Shown here: piece after piece, positions 26,468 to 35,925 of the stretch
Layout of the letters: each line of letters starts with the position of its first letter
Position numbering within the stretch: position 1 is the first letter of the stretch
DNA from: an uncultured Flavobacteriaceae bacterium
Lineage (GTDB): Bacteria > Bacteroidota > Bacteroidia > Flavobacteriales > Flavobacteriaceae
Length of the DNA stretch: 64,000 bases
Assembly: GCA_947500575.1 (NCBI GenBank)
Contig: CANMSI010000006.1
Location: forward strand, 146,492-210,491
Direction of reading: 5' to 3'
Notes under the pieces: generated by a model
Database searches by the model: none
What the model was told of the DNA's origin: nothing
What the model saw: only the letters and a program-made list of their open reading frames with translations
Program-made: the position numbers and the translations under genes

Positions 26468-27079
26468 TTACTGTTGATTTCTAAATTCAGTATTTACAGC
26501 ATCTATATATTGTAGTACATGATCTCTACCAATGTACTTGGATGAAGAGGTAATAAAGTGATTAGGAGCTTCTGCCCAAACACCAGCTAAAAGCTCTTTC
26601 ATATAGGCTTCTACATTTTTAACAATAACACTCGGTTTTAATTTATCAGCTTTGGTGAAAATAATACTGAACGGAATTTGATGTTCCCCCAACCACTCCA
26701 TAAAATCTAGATCTACTTTTTGCGGTTCATGTCTAATATCAATTAAAACAAAAGCACTTACTAGTTGTTTGCGATGCTTAAAATAATCCGTGATGTATTT
26801 CTGAAATACTTTTTTACTTCGCTTGGATACGCGCGCATAACCATAACCAGGTAAATCTACCAAAAACCAGTTTTCGTTTATTTTAAAATGATTAATAAGT
26901 TGAGTTTTACCGGGTCTTCCAGAAGTTTTTGCTAAATTTTTTCGATCCGTTAGCATATTAATTAGGGAAGATTTTCCCACATTAGAACGACCTATAAATG
27001 CATATTCCGGAAGCAGTTCCTTAGGACATTTGTCTACATTGGAATTGCTCATTACGAAGTGGGCCGAAGTAATTTTCAC
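26468..27079 (-). CDS. yihA: Ribosome biogenesis GTP-binding protein YihA/YsxC
   Basis: The 203-residue EngB-type GTPase acts in 50S subunit assembly. G motifs are in order: GRSNVGKSSLINML (G1), TSGRPGKTQ region (G2), DLPGYGYA (G3) and TKADK (G4). The length is normal. It is followed on the same strand direction, upstream by 41 bp, by a hydrolase gene, and the two may share the promoter before 27885. Confidence 0.93.
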   Translation of the reverse strand: MKITSAHFVMSNSNVDKCPKELLPEYAFIGRSNVGKSSLINMLTDRKNLAKTSGRPGKTQLINHFKINENWFLVDLPGYGYARVSKRSKKVFQKYITDYFKHRKQLVSAFVLIDIRHEPQKVDLDFMEWLGEHQIPFSIIFTKADKLKPSVIVKNVEAYMKELLAGVWAEAPNHFITSSSKYIGRDHVLQYIDAVNTEFRNQQ

Positions 27080-27120
27080 TGTTTGGATATTTGGTATTGC
27101 TACGTATAAAAAGGCTAATC

Positions 27121-27885
27121 CTAGAATTTTCTTTTTTGCAACCAGTTGTCTAAAAGGACATTAAATTCTTCTGGATGTTCCATCATAGGGGCATGTCCAC
27201 ATTTTTTTATCCAGAAAAGATCTGAGTCTGGGAGTAATTCGTGAAATTCAGTGGCTACATTTGGGGGGGTCACTGTATCATCTTCGCCCCAAATAATGCA
27301 GGTGGGTGTCTGCATATGAGGGAGGTCTTTGGACATATTATGTCGAATGGCGCTTTTAGCAATTGCTAATGTTTTTACTAGTTTCATTCGGTCGTTGACG
27401 GTGGCAAAAACTTCGTCTACAATTTCCTTGGTTGCTACTGCTGGATCATAGAATACATCTTGGGCTTTCTTTTTAATAAATTCGTAATCGCCTCTTTTGG
27501 GATATCCATCACCCATGGCACTTTCGTATAAACCAGAACTTCCAGTGATCACTAGCGCTTTCACCATTTCAGGGTACATCTTGGTGTGCAGTAAACCAAT
27601 ATGTCCTCCCAAAGAATTTCCTAACAAAATGACATCTTTTAGACCCTTAAATTCAATAAACCGTTCTAAAAACTTTGCAAAGCTTTTTACATTGGTTTTT
27701 ATAAGAGGCATATCATAAATTGGTAATTCCGGAACCAGCACTTTGTATCCTTTTTTTGGAAAATGCTCCATTACACCGTGGAAATTACTCAATCCGCCCA
27801 TGAGTCCATGTAATATAATTATAGGAGAACCTTCACCTACCTCTATATACCGATATTTTCCTTCTGTAATAATCTTTTCTTCCAT
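27121..27885 (-). CDS. Alpha/beta hydrolase
   Basis: The 254-residue alpha/beta-hydrolase fold enzyme has an oxyanion segment HGLMGGLSNF near residue 26, nucleophile elbow GNSLGGHIG near residue 92, acid candidate in WGEDDTVTP, and catalytic His in KCGHAPMMEHPEEF near residue 230. No signal peptide is present, so it is cytoplasmic. The substrate is unknown. A promoter-like element lies 27 bp upstream. Confidence 0.85.
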   Translation of the reverse strand: MEEKIITEGKYRYIEVGEGSPIIILHGLMGGLSNFHGVMEHFPKKGYKVLVPELPIYDMPLIKTNVKSFAKFLERFIEFKGLKDVILLGNSLGGHIGLLHTKMYPEMVKALVITGSSGLYESAMGDGYPKRGDYEFIKKKAQDVFYDPAVATKEIVDEVFATVNDRMKLVKTLAIAKSAIRHNMSKDLPHMQTPTCIIWGEDDTVTPPNVATEFHELLPDSDLFWIKKCGHAPMMEHPEEFNVLLDNWLQKRKF

Positions 27886-27911
27886 TCAGGATAACTTCTT
27901 ATCTCAGTTGG

Positions 27912-27940
27912 CAAATATAGGCATTTCCGCCTAATAGCAA
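27912..27940 (-). promoter_or_regulatory. Promoter of the hydrolase-yihA unit
   Basis: On the minus strand, TTG (27940-27938) and TATATTTG (27919-27912) are separated by 18 bp, within the flavobacterial range. The -7 element is about 27 bp before the ATG at 27885. Confidence 0.6.
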
Positions 27941-28081
27941 TACCTTTGTGGGAATCGGTATTGGAGGCTTTAATAGCTTGATTTTTGCAAATAACGTGCG
28001 TCTTCTCCCACGGTTTAATGGCTTCTTATTCTTCACTTTAGCGCTTCATTTGGTCTAATAAACAGATAATTTATCAACAAA

Positions 28082-28125
28082 GTGGTAAATTGTGGTAAAT
28101 TGTGGTAATAATTTCTATATATTTG
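28082..28125 (+). promoter_or_regulatory. MraZ boxes and promoter of the dcw cluster
   Basis: GTGGT occurs three times with exact 10-bp spacing at 28082, 28092 and 28102, within GTGGTAAATT units. This is the helically phased direct-repeat layout recognised by MraZ. TATATTTG at 28118-28125 is a matching -7 element. The boxes cover the region just upstream, so MraZ would control its own operon. Confidence 0.75.
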
Positions 28126-28155
28126 AGTTATTAAACCAAAATCAACCACTTTAAA

Positions 28156-28620
28156 GTGATCAGTTTTATAGGAACATACGAGTGTAAGGCCGATGTTAAG
28201 GGTAGGGTAATGGTCCCTGTGACCCTTAAGAATCAGATGTCTCCTATTTTAAATCAGGGTTTTGTTATTAAGCGATCGGTTTTTCAGCCTTGTTTAGAGT
28301 TGTATCCCATGGAAGAATGGAATCTATTGATGCAGCAAATGAATAAGAAAAATAGATTCAAGAAAAAGAATAATGATTTTATACGCACATTTTCTGCGGG
28401 AGTTAAACCTATTGAAATTGATGCAACAGGGAGGTTACTCATTCCAAAAGATTTAGTAACCATCGCTAATATTAGTAAAGAGGTGGTGTTGAGTTCAGCG
28501 ATCAATATTATTGAGATTTGGGACAAGGATAGTTATGAAAAAGTAATTGAGGAAACCGCTGAAGATTTTGCGGCATTAGCAGAAGAGGTAATGGGAGATG
28601 ATGGAGACGAACTATCATAA
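28156..28620 (+). CDS. mraZ: Transcriptional regulator and division-cluster protein MraZ
   Basis: The 154-residue protein has two SpoVT/AbrB-like halves: FIGTYECKADVKGRVMVPVTLK at the N-terminus and KPIEIDATGRLLIPKDLV around residue 85. MraZ binds repeats upstream of its own gene and represses the dcw operon. It starts at GTG 28156. The stop overlaps rsmH by 23 bp. Confidence 0.93.
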   Translation: MISFIGTYECKADVKGRVMVPVTLKNQMSPILNQGFVIKRSVFQPCLELYPMEEWNLLMQQMNKKNRFKKKNNDFIRTFSAGVKPIEIDATGRLLIPKDLVTIANISKEVVLSSAINIIEIWDKDSYEKVIEETAEDFAALAEEVMGDDGDELS

Positions 28621-29503
28621 GCCGGTACTCCTAAAGGAGTCTGTTGCTGGTCTCTTGATAAAAGAAAATGGTATTTACGTAGATGTAACCTTTGGAGGCG
28701 GAGGACATTCAAAAGAAATACTAAAACAGCTTGGTCCAAAAGGCAGGTTGTTGGCATTTGATCAGGATGAGGCAGCTTTGGAAAATATAATTGATGATGA
28801 GCGTTTTCAGCTGATTCATGAAAATTTTAGGTACATCCAACAATTTTTAAAGTTCTATGGCATTCGGAAAGTAGATGGTATTTTGGCAGATTTTGGTGTT
28901 TCCTCTCATCAGTTTGATACAGCAGAACGCGGATTTTCTACCCGTTTTGATGCAGCCTTGGATATGCGAATGACGCAACGAAATACCAAATCTGCGCATG
29001 AAGTGGTTAACACTTATTCGTATGATGATTTAAGAAATGTATTATTTGGGTATGGAGATTTGCGGAATGCAAATGCCATGGCTAAAACGATTATAGCTGC
29101 AAGGGAAGAACAATTGATTACAACCACTGCAGCTCTGAAAACAGTATTGCAACCTTTTTTGCCCCAGCATAAAGAGCATAAGATTTTGGCGCAGATCTAT
29201 CAGGCAATTCGTATCGAAGTGAACCAAGAAATAGCGGTGATCAAGGAATTTTTAGCGCAAACTCCTGCCTTATTAGATCAAGGCGGGAGGCTTAGTGTAA
29301 TAAGTTATCACTCTTTGGAAGATCGCTTGGTAAAGCGTTTCATAAGAGCAGGGCAATTTGAAGGTGAGCCTGAAAAGGATTTTTATGGCAATATAGATGT
29401 GCCATTTAAGAAAGTTGGCGGACTTATAATCCCCTCCAAAGAAGAAATTAAACAAAATAATAGGGCGCGGAGTGCAAAACTCAGAATTGCGCAACGAATA
29501 TAA
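28598..29503 (+). CDS. rsmH: 16S rRNA (cytosine-1402-N4) methyltransferase
   Basis: The 301-residue SAM-dependent methyltransferase has KPVLLKESV at the N-terminus, the SAM motif VDVTFGGGGHSKEIL, ILADFGVSSHQFD, and the C-terminal ISYHSLEDRLVKRFIR and NNRARSAKLRIA. It modifies C1402 in the 30S P-site. The ATG lies inside mraZ, so translation is coupled. Confidence 0.95.
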   Translation: MMETNYHKPVLLKESVAGLLIKENGIYVDVTFGGGGHSKEILKQLGPKGRLLAFDQDEAALENIIDDERFQLIHENFRYIQQFLKFYGIRKVDGILADFGVSSHQFDTAERGFSTRFDAALDMRMTQRNTKSAHEVVNTYSYDDLRNVLFGYGDLRNANAMAKTIIAAREEQLITTTAALKTVLQPFLPQHKEHKILAQIYQAIRIEVNQEIAVIKEFLAQTPALLDQGGRLSVISYHSLEDRLVKRFIRAGQFEGEPEKDFYGNIDVPFKKVGGLIIPSKEEIKQNNRARSAKLRIAQRI

Positions 29504-29534
29504 AGTGCATCGCTCTAGCGTCGGTAAGAAATAA

Positions 29535-29858
29535 ATGATGGTAAAAAAAGGAATTTTAGATGTTTTAAAAGGGCGGTTTTTAATTAGCGGAGATGCTCCT
29601 AAGAATTGGCTGTTTATCCTATTTGCTTCCTTTTTAGCTGCCGTAATGATTGCTAGTTCGCACAGTGCAGATAGGAAAGTACATAAGGTAGCTGCTATGA
29701 ACGAAGAAGTAAAAGAATTAAGGAGTCAGTTTGTAGATGTAAGATATGATCTACAGCAGCTAAAACTAGAATCGACCATTTTAAAAACAGTGGCCGAAAA
29801 AGGGCTTGAGCCTTCCGAAACACCACCAAAAAAAATAAGAGTTAAAACACAGCAATAG
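29535..29858 (+). CDS. ftsL: FtsL-like division protein
   Basis: The 107-residue bitopic protein has a short cytoplasmic N-terminus, one transmembrane helix (about 25-43, NWLFILFASFLAAVMIASS) and a helical coiled-coil with EEVKELRSQFVDVRYDLQQLKLES. Position between rsmH and the transpeptidase gene, size and topology match FtsL of the flavobacterial dcw cluster. Sequence motifs alone are weak because FtsL is poorly conserved. Its stop shares one base with the next GTG start. Confidence 0.8.
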   Translation: MMVKKGILDVLKGRFLISGDAPKNWLFILFASFLAAVMIASSHSADRKVHKVAAMNEEVKELRSQFVDVRYDLQQLKLESTILKTVAEKGLEPSETPPKKIRVKTQQ

Positions 29859-31864
29859 TGCCGGTAACTGAAAAAAACATATTAAGCAGATTATACTTTG
29901 TAGCAGGAAGCCTCTTTCTATTTGCTATTGTCGTGGTAGTAAAGCTGGTGAGTCTTCAGATGGTGCATGGGGATAAGTACAAGCAACTAGCTATGGATAG
30001 GACAGAAAAAATGTTCACCATTGCTCCTAATCGCGGTAATCTATATTCGGATGATGGCAGTCTTTTAGCCACATCTGTAACTAGATTTACAATTCGTTTT
30101 GACGCCGTGACTGTGGAAGATGCTGTGTTTAAAGAAAATGTAGTTCCCTTGGCAGATGCGCTAGCAAAGCTATTAGGAAAATCCTCATCGCACTACCAAC
30201 AACTGCTTAGGAAAGCTAAAAGTAATAAGAATAGATATGCCTTAATAGCCAGAAAACTTGACTATTCCGATTATATGGAAGTCAAAAAGTTCCCTTTGTT
30301 CTCCTTAGGACCTAATAGGGGTGGTTTTATTGTTGAACAGCAAACTGTAAGAGAGCACCCTCTTGGAAAAATTGCTGAGCGCAGTGTTGGGTATGAGCGC
30401 AAAGATGCTAACGGTTATTATACAAGAGTAGGTTTAGAAGGTGCTTTTGGTCAATATTTAAGAGGAGTAGAGGGTAAACGCTTGAAGCAGAAAATTGCAA
30501 AAGGACAATGGAAGCCTATCGGTCAGGAAAATATTATTGAACCTAAAGACGGATACGATGTAATTTCTTCCATAGATATTAATGTGCAAGATATTGCGCA
30601 TCATGCATTGCTAGGTCAGTTGGAAAAATACAAAGCAGATCACGGTTGCGTTATTGTGATGGAAACCAAAACTGGGGAAGTAAAAGCTATTTCTAATTTG
30701 GGGAGAACCACAGATGGGAAATATTACGAGCGCCTAAACTACGCCATTGGAGAATCGCACGAACCAGGTTCTACTTTTAAGTTAATGTCTTTGGTAGCTG
30801 CCTTGGAGGATGAAGTTATAGATACCAGTACCGTAATTGACACCGAAAAAGGAAAATGGAGAATCTATGATAGGACGGTACGCGATTCCAAACACGGAGG
30901 ATATGGAAAAATATCTGTAGGTGAAGCATTCAAGGTTTCTTCCAATACTGCTTTCGCCAAGATGATTCACAATAATTATAAAGACAAACCTGAAAAATTT
31001 GTGAATAGACTAATGCGAATGAATTTGCATGAAGAATTGGGAATGCCTATCAAAGGAGAGGGAAAACCAGTAATTAGGTATCCTGGAGATGAAGGTTGGT
31101 CTGGTATTTCTCTAGCTTGGATGTCACATGGTTACGAAGTTTCTATGACCCCGTTGCAGACCCTAAGCTTTTATAATGCTATTGCCAATGATGGGGAGAT
31201 GGTACGACCACGATTAATTAAAGAAGTAAAGGAATGGAATAAAACCATTCATAAGTTCGATAAAGATGTAATTAATGAGGCAATTTGCTCTAAAGAAACG
31301 GCGGCAAAAGTAAAACAACTGCTAAAAGATGTTGTAGAGAAGGATAGAGGCACCGGGCATGGTTTATATTCTGCGAACTACTCCATGGCTGGCAAGACAG
31401 GAACAAGTCAAAAGAATTATGTTTCTAAAGACCCGGATAAATTAAAATACATTTCCAGTTTTGCAGGCTATTTCCCTGCAGAAAACCCAAAATACTCATG
31501 TATCGTAGTAATACATGAACCCGATAAAAGTGTTGGCTACTACGGGGCAGATGTCTCTGGACCGGTATTCAAATCAATTGCACGTAAAATCTATGCTACC
31601 TCTCCCATAATTGATGAGGTAGATTCTTTGAAACCAGCTACTAAAAAGCTGGATAAAGCTTATGAAACTTTCTACGCAAATGCTCAGAAGGAGCATAGTA
31701 AAGTTCCTAATGTAAAAGGGATGAGCGGTATGGATGCTATAGCAATCTTAGAAAACCTAGGATTACAAGTAGAAGTTAGAGGAAACGGAAAGGTCCAAAA
31801 ACAATCCATTTCTCAAGGAACGGACTTAGATAAGGTAGATAAAATAGTACTAGAACTCTCATGA
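29858..31864 (+). CDS. ftsI: Division transpeptidase FtsI (PBP3-type) with PASTA domain
   Basis: The 668-residue class B penicillin-binding protein makes septal peptidoglycan crosslinks. It has an N-terminal TM (about 12-32), a dimerisation domain, and transpeptidase motifs S305-T-F-K308, SSN (SSNTAFAKM) and KTG (AGKTGTSQK). A C-terminal PASTA domain (VPNVKGMSGMDAIAILENLGL...) is present, as in SpoVD/PBP2x-like proteins. The GTG start overlaps the ftsL stop and its own stop overlaps murE. Confidence 0.93.
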   Translation: MPVTEKNILSRLYFVAGSLFLFAIVVVVKLVSLQMVHGDKYKQLAMDRTEKMFTIAPNRGNLYSDDGSLLATSVTRFTIRFDAVTVEDAVFKENVVPLADALAKLLGKSSSHYQQLLRKAKSNKNRYALIARKLDYSDYMEVKKFPLFSLGPNRGGFIVEQQTVREHPLGKIAERSVGYERKDANGYYTRVGLEGAFGQYLRGVEGKRLKQKIAKGQWKPIGQENIIEPKDGYDVISSIDINVQDIAHHALLGQLEKYKADHGCVIVMETKTGEVKAISNLGRTTDGKYYERLNYAIGESHEPGSTFKLMSLVAALEDEVIDTSTVIDTEKGKWRIYDRTVRDSKHGGYGKISVGEAFKVSSNTAFAKMIHNNYKDKPEKFVNRLMRMNLHEELGMPIKGEGKPVIRYPGDEGWSGISLAWMSHGYEVSMTPLQTLSFYNAIANDGEMVRPRLIKEVKEWNKTIHKFDKDVINEAICSKETAAKVKQLLKDVVEKDRGTGHGLYSANYSMAGKTGTSQKNYVSKDPDKLKYISSFAGYFPAENPKYSCIVVIHEPDKSVGYYGADVSGPVFKSIARKIYATSPIIDEVDSLKPATKKLDKAYETFYANAQKEHSKVPNVKGMSGMDAIAILENLGLQVEVRGNGKVQKQSISQGTDLDKVDKIVLELS

Positions 31865-33324
31865 AGCTATTAAAAGACATATTGTATGGGGTTCGGCTTT
31901 CTGCTGTTAGTGGAGCTACTAGCATCATGGTAAATAGGCTGTGTTTTGATTCTAGAAAGGTTGGAAAGAATGATGTCTTTATTGCCATTAAGGGTACCTT
32001 AACGGATGGGCATAAATTTATTGACAAAGCTATAGCTGCTGGTGCAAACGCCATTGTTTGTGAAGAAATGCCAGAAAAAATGATCGATGAAGTTACCTAT
32101 GTAGAGGTGGATCATGGTAATACTGCCCTGGCTATTATGGCTTCTAATTTTTATGGCAATCCTTCTAAGAATTTGAAACTTGTTGGTATAACAGGGACCA
32201 ATGGAAAAACCACTATTAGTAGTCTTTTATATCAATTGTTTAAAAAAGCTGGATATAAAGTGGGACTCCTATCTACCATCAAAATTATGGTAGATGAAAA
32301 GGAATATAAAACCACTCATACCACTCCAGATGCGCTTACAATAAACAAGCATTTGCAATTGATGAATGACGAGGGAGTAGAGTTTTGTTTTATGGAGGTT
32401 AGTTCGCATGGAATAGATCAAAAAAGAACGGAGGGATTGGTCTTTGAAGGGGCTATTTTTACCAATCTTTCTCATGATCATTTGGATTACCACAACAGCT
32501 TTGCGGAATATAGAGATATTAAAAAATCCTTATTCGATCATTTACCTAAAAAGGCTTTTGCACTTACCAATATAGATGATAAAAATGGCTTGATTATGTT
32601 GCAAAACACCCAAGCTAAAAAATATACTTACGCCCTTAAATCATATGCGGATTATAGAGCTCAAATTCTAGAAAACCAATTTAGTGGACAACTTTTAAAG
32701 ATAGAGGATAATGAGCTTTGGACTCGATTAATTGGTCATTTTAATGCCTATAACATGCTGGCAATTTATGCTACTGCAGATCTATTGGGTTTAGAAAGAT
32801 TAGAAACGCTGCAATTGCTAAGTGAATTAGAAAATGTAGACGGAAGATTTCAATATTATATATCCAAAGAACAAATAACGGCCATTGTTGATTATGCTCA
32901 TACGCCGGACGCTTTAAAAAATGTACTTGATACAATCAACACATTAAGGACTGGAAATGAAAATGTCATTACCGTAGTGGGGTGTGGTGGTGACAGAGAC
33001 AAGTCTAAGCGTTCGGTTATGGGGCATATCGCATCAGAGTTAAGTAATAAGGTGATTTTTACATCAGACAATCCTAGAACAGAATCTCCTGAGGCTATTA
33101 TTGAAGAAATGGAAGCAGGTGTTGAGCCCCAAAATTCCAATAAAGTTTTAGCCATTGAAAATAGAAAGCAAGCCATTAAAACAGCCTGTCAGCTTGCGCT
33201 TGCTAATGATATTATTTTGGTAGCTGGCAAAGGACATGAAACCTATCAGGAAACCAATGGTAATCGTATAGATTTTGATGATTTTGAGATTGTAAAAGAG
33301 GTTTTAATTGGTTTAAATAAATAG
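31861..33324 (+). CDS. murE: UDP-MurNAc-L-Ala-D-Glu:meso-diaminopimelate ligase
   Basis: The 487-residue Mur ligase adds the third stem-peptide residue. It has the ATP-binding GITGTNGKTTISSLL loop, VSSHGIDQKR, NLSHDHLDYH and the substrate-specificity motif DNPRTESPE. The DNPR sequence is typical of meso-DAP enzymes, so the cell wall probably contains meso-DAP. ATGA overlap with ftsI indicates coupling. Confidence 0.95.
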   Translation: MKLLKDILYGVRLSAVSGATSIMVNRLCFDSRKVGKNDVFIAIKGTLTDGHKFIDKAIAAGANAIVCEEMPEKMIDEVTYVEVDHGNTALAIMASNFYGNPSKNLKLVGITGTNGKTTISSLLYQLFKKAGYKVGLLSTIKIMVDEKEYKTTHTTPDALTINKHLQLMNDEGVEFCFMEVSSHGIDQKRTEGLVFEGAIFTNLSHDHLDYHNSFAEYRDIKKSLFDHLPKKAFALTNIDDKNGLIMLQNTQAKKYTYALKSYADYRAQILENQFSGQLLKIEDNELWTRLIGHFNAYNMLAIYATADLLGLERLETLQLLSELENVDGRFQYYISKEQITAIVDYAHTPDALKNVLDTINTLRTGNENVITVVGCGGDRDKSKRSVMGHIASELSNKVIFTSDNPRTESPEAIIEEMEAGVEPQNSNKVLAIENRKQAIKTACQLALANDIILVAGKGHETYQETNGNRIDFDDFEIVKEVLIGLNK

Positions 33325-33362
33325 CGGGCAGATACTGCCTAGAGTAAAATAGATATTAAAGT

Positions 33363-34583
33363 ATGTTATACTACCTATTTGAATATTTAGAGAAGGAATA
33401 TCAATTTCCCGGAGCGAGTCTTTTCGGATTCATCACCTTCCGTGCGGCATTGGCAGTAATTCTTTCTTTGCTAATTGCTACCGTATATGGAAAGCGTATC
33501 ATTCTTTTTCTAAGAAAAAAACAGATTGGAGAAACCGTGCGCGACCTAGGACTTGACGGACAAAAGCAAAAATCTGGGACTCCTACCATGGGAGGACTCA
33601 TTATTATCATGTCTACCTTAATTCCTGTATTACTTTTTGCCAAACTGGACAATATTTATGTGCTCCTTTTGATTGTAACCACCATTTGGATGGGGATCAT
33701 TGGTTTCGTAGATGATTACATTAAAGTATTTAAAAAAGACAAGGCAGGACTTAAAGGACGTTTCAAAATTTTGGGACAGGTGGTGTTAGGGCTTATCGTA
33801 GGGTCTGTTTTATATTTTCATCAAGGAGTAACGGTAAAGGAGCGAGATTCCACCCGTATCAATGAAAACTACGAAGTGGTAGAAGTAAAAGGAAAGGAAG
33901 TGAAGTCTACCAAAACTACCGTACCCTTTTTTAAGAACAATGAACTGGACTATACCAGTTTTATTTCATGGGCTGGAGAAGGAACCGCAAAGTATGCCTG
34001 GCTAATCTTTATTCCCATCATAATAATCATAGTAACCGGAGTTTCAAATGGAGCTAACCTTACTGATGGAATTGATGGTCTTGCTGCAGGAACATCGGCC
34101 ATTATTGTACTTACCCTTGGGATTTTTGCATGGGTTTCTGGTAATATCGTATTCTCGGATTACTTAGATATCATGTTTATCCCAAGGGCTGGTGAATTGG
34201 TGATTTTTATTGCTGCTTTTGTAGGAGCCTTGGTTGGATTTTTATGGTACAATGCATTTCCGGCTCAAGTATTTATGGGAGATACAGGTAGTTTAACCAT
34301 TGGTGGGGTAATTGCTGTGATTGCCATTATTGTTAGAAAAGAGTTATTGATACCTCTCTTATGTGGAATTTTCTTTGCAGAATCTATTTCGGTGATGCTG
34401 CAGGTAGGGTATTTTAAATATACAAAGAAGCGATTAGGAGAGGGGAAGCGTATTTTTTTAATGGCTCCCTTGCATCACCATTATCAGAAGAAAGGATACC
34501 ATGAAAGTAAGATAGTAACTCGTTTTTGGATTGTGGGTATTCTATTGGCTATCGTAACCATAGTGACCTTAAAGGTGCGCTAA
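33363..34583 (+). CDS. mraY: Phospho-N-acetylmuramoyl-pentapeptide transferase
   Basis: The 406-residue polytopic enzyme forms lipid I at the inner membrane. Signature segments are [30 protein letters not shown], the [12 protein letters not shown] motif with catalytic Asp residues, [10 protein letters not shown] and [14 protein letters not shown]. An insert of about 45 polar residues (near 155-205, [20 protein letters not shown] onward) makes it longer than the E. coli protein, as is usual in this phylum. Confidence 0.95.
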   Translation: MLYYLFEYLEKEYQFPGASLFGFITFRAALAVILSLLIATVYGKRIILFLRKKQIGETVRDLGLDGQKQKSGTPTMGGLIIIMSTLIPVLLFAKLDNIYVLLLIVTTIWMGIIGFVDDYIKVFKKDKAGLKGRFKILGQVVLGLIVGSVLYFHQGVTVKERDSTRINENYEVVEVKGKEVKSTKTTVPFFKNNELDYTSFISWAGEGTAKYAWLIFIPIIIIIVTGVSNGANLTDGIDGLAAGTSAIIVLTLGIFAWVSGNIVFSDYLDIMFIPRAGELVIFIAAFVGALVGFLWYNAFPAQVFMGDTGSLTIGGVIAVIAIIVRKELLIPLLCGIFFAESISVMLQVGYFKYTKKRLGEGKRIFLMAPLHHHYQKKGYHESKIVTRFWIVGILLAIVTIVTLKVR

Positions 34584-34584
34584 T

Positions 34585-35919
34585 ATGAAAAAACTGGTAG
34601 TACTAGGAGGAGGAGAAAGTGGAGTAGGTACTGCCATATTGGGAAAGCAGCAGGGATACAGTGTTTTTGTATCTGACAAAGGAAAGATAAAAGAAAAGTA
34701 TAGGAACGTTCTTGCACATTTTGGAATTGATTGGGAAGAAGAGCAGCATACAGAAGTGCTTATTTATAATGCCGATCTGGTAATGAAAAGTCCAGGGATC
34801 CCGGACTCCGTGCCGCTTGTAAAGCAACTCGTAGAAAAGGGTATTCCAGTAATTTCGGAAATAGAGTTTGCATCAAGATATACAACAGCAACGCTTATCG
34901 GAATTACAGGTAGTAATGGAAAAACTACCACTACGATGTTAACAAATCATATTTTGAAAGAAGGGGATATGGTAGTGGGCATGGCAGGAAATATTGGTGA
35001 TAGCTATGCGAAGATGGTAGCGGAAACAAAACCGGATTACTACGTATTGGAGATTAGTAGTTTTCAGTTAGACGGAATTGTAGATTTTAGACCACACATA
35101 GCAATTATCACCAACATAACACCAGATCATTTGGATCGATATGATTATGAATTTACCAACTATATCGCTTCAAAATTTCGGATTGCTCAAAACCAAACGA
35201 AGGAAGATTATCTTATTTACGATGCGGATGACAAAGTAATTGTGAATTGGTTAAGAGAACACCCGGTCGAGTCCAACCTAATCCCTTTTTCATTGGAAAA
35301 TGAAATGGAAGAAGGGGTTTTTCTGCGAGAAAATAACATAATAATTAGAATTAAAAATAATACCATAGAAATGAAAACAGACGCCTTAGCACTGGAAGGG
35401 AAGCACAACCTTAAAAATACAATGGCCGCATCCGCAGCTGCTACTCTGATTGGAATCCGCAAGGAAACCATACGTGCTAGCATACGAAACTTTCAAGGTG
35501 CAGAGCATCGCTTAGAGAAGGTGTTAAAAATTCATCATGTGCAATATATCAATGATTCAAAAGCAACCAATGTAAACGCTACGTACTATGCATTAGAAAG
35601 TATGAAAACACCTACGGTCTGGATTGTAGGTGGTGTTGACAAGGGCAATGATTACAGTGAATTAATGCCTTTCGTAAGAGAAAAAGTAAAGGCCATTATT
35701 TGCCTTGGTATGGATAGCTCTAAAATAGTGGATGCCTTTGGGAATATAGCAGATTTAATGATAGAGACCTATGCTATGGAGGAGGCAGTTAAAGTAGCTT
35801 ATAAGATTGCGGAACGTGGAGATACTGTTTTGCTATCACCAGCTTGCGCAAGTTTCGATTTATTTGATAATTATGAAGACAGAGGAAATCAATTTAAGGA
35901 AGCGATAAAAAATTTATAG
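34585..35919 (+). CDS. murD: UDP-N-acetylmuramoyl-L-alanine:D-glutamate ligase
   Basis: The 444-residue cytoplasmic Mur ligase adds D-Glu. GGGESGVGTAILGKQQG forms the N-terminal nucleotide-binding fold, GITGSNGKTTTTMLT is the ATP loop, ITPDHLDRYDYEFTNYI and the C-terminal SPACASFDLFDNYEDRG complete the family pattern. It begins one base after the mraY stop. Confidence 0.95.
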   Translation: MKKLVVLGGGESGVGTAILGKQQGYSVFVSDKGKIKEKYRNVLAHFGIDWEEEQHTEVLIYNADLVMKSPGIPDSVPLVKQLVEKGIPVISEIEFASRYTTATLIGITGSNGKTTTTMLTNHILKEGDMVVGMAGNIGDSYAKMVAETKPDYYVLEISSFQLDGIVDFRPHIAIITNITPDHLDRYDYEFTNYIASKFRIAQNQTKEDYLIYDADDKVIVNWLREHPVESNLIPFSLENEMEEGVFLRENNIIIRIKNNTIEMKTDALALEGKHNLKNTMAASAAATLIGIRKETIRASIRNFQGAEHRLEKVLKIHHVQYINDSKATNVNATYYALESMKTPTVWIVGGVDKGNDYSELMPFVREKVKAIICLGMDSSKIVDAFGNIADLMIETYAMEEAVKVAYKIAERGDTVLLSPACASFDLFDNYEDRGNQFKEAIKNL

Positions 35920-35925
35920 AAGTAA

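Noticed and set aside
28082..28110. Direct repeats considered as a CRISPR
   Set aside because: Ten-bp period, three units, no spacers; fits MraZ boxes.
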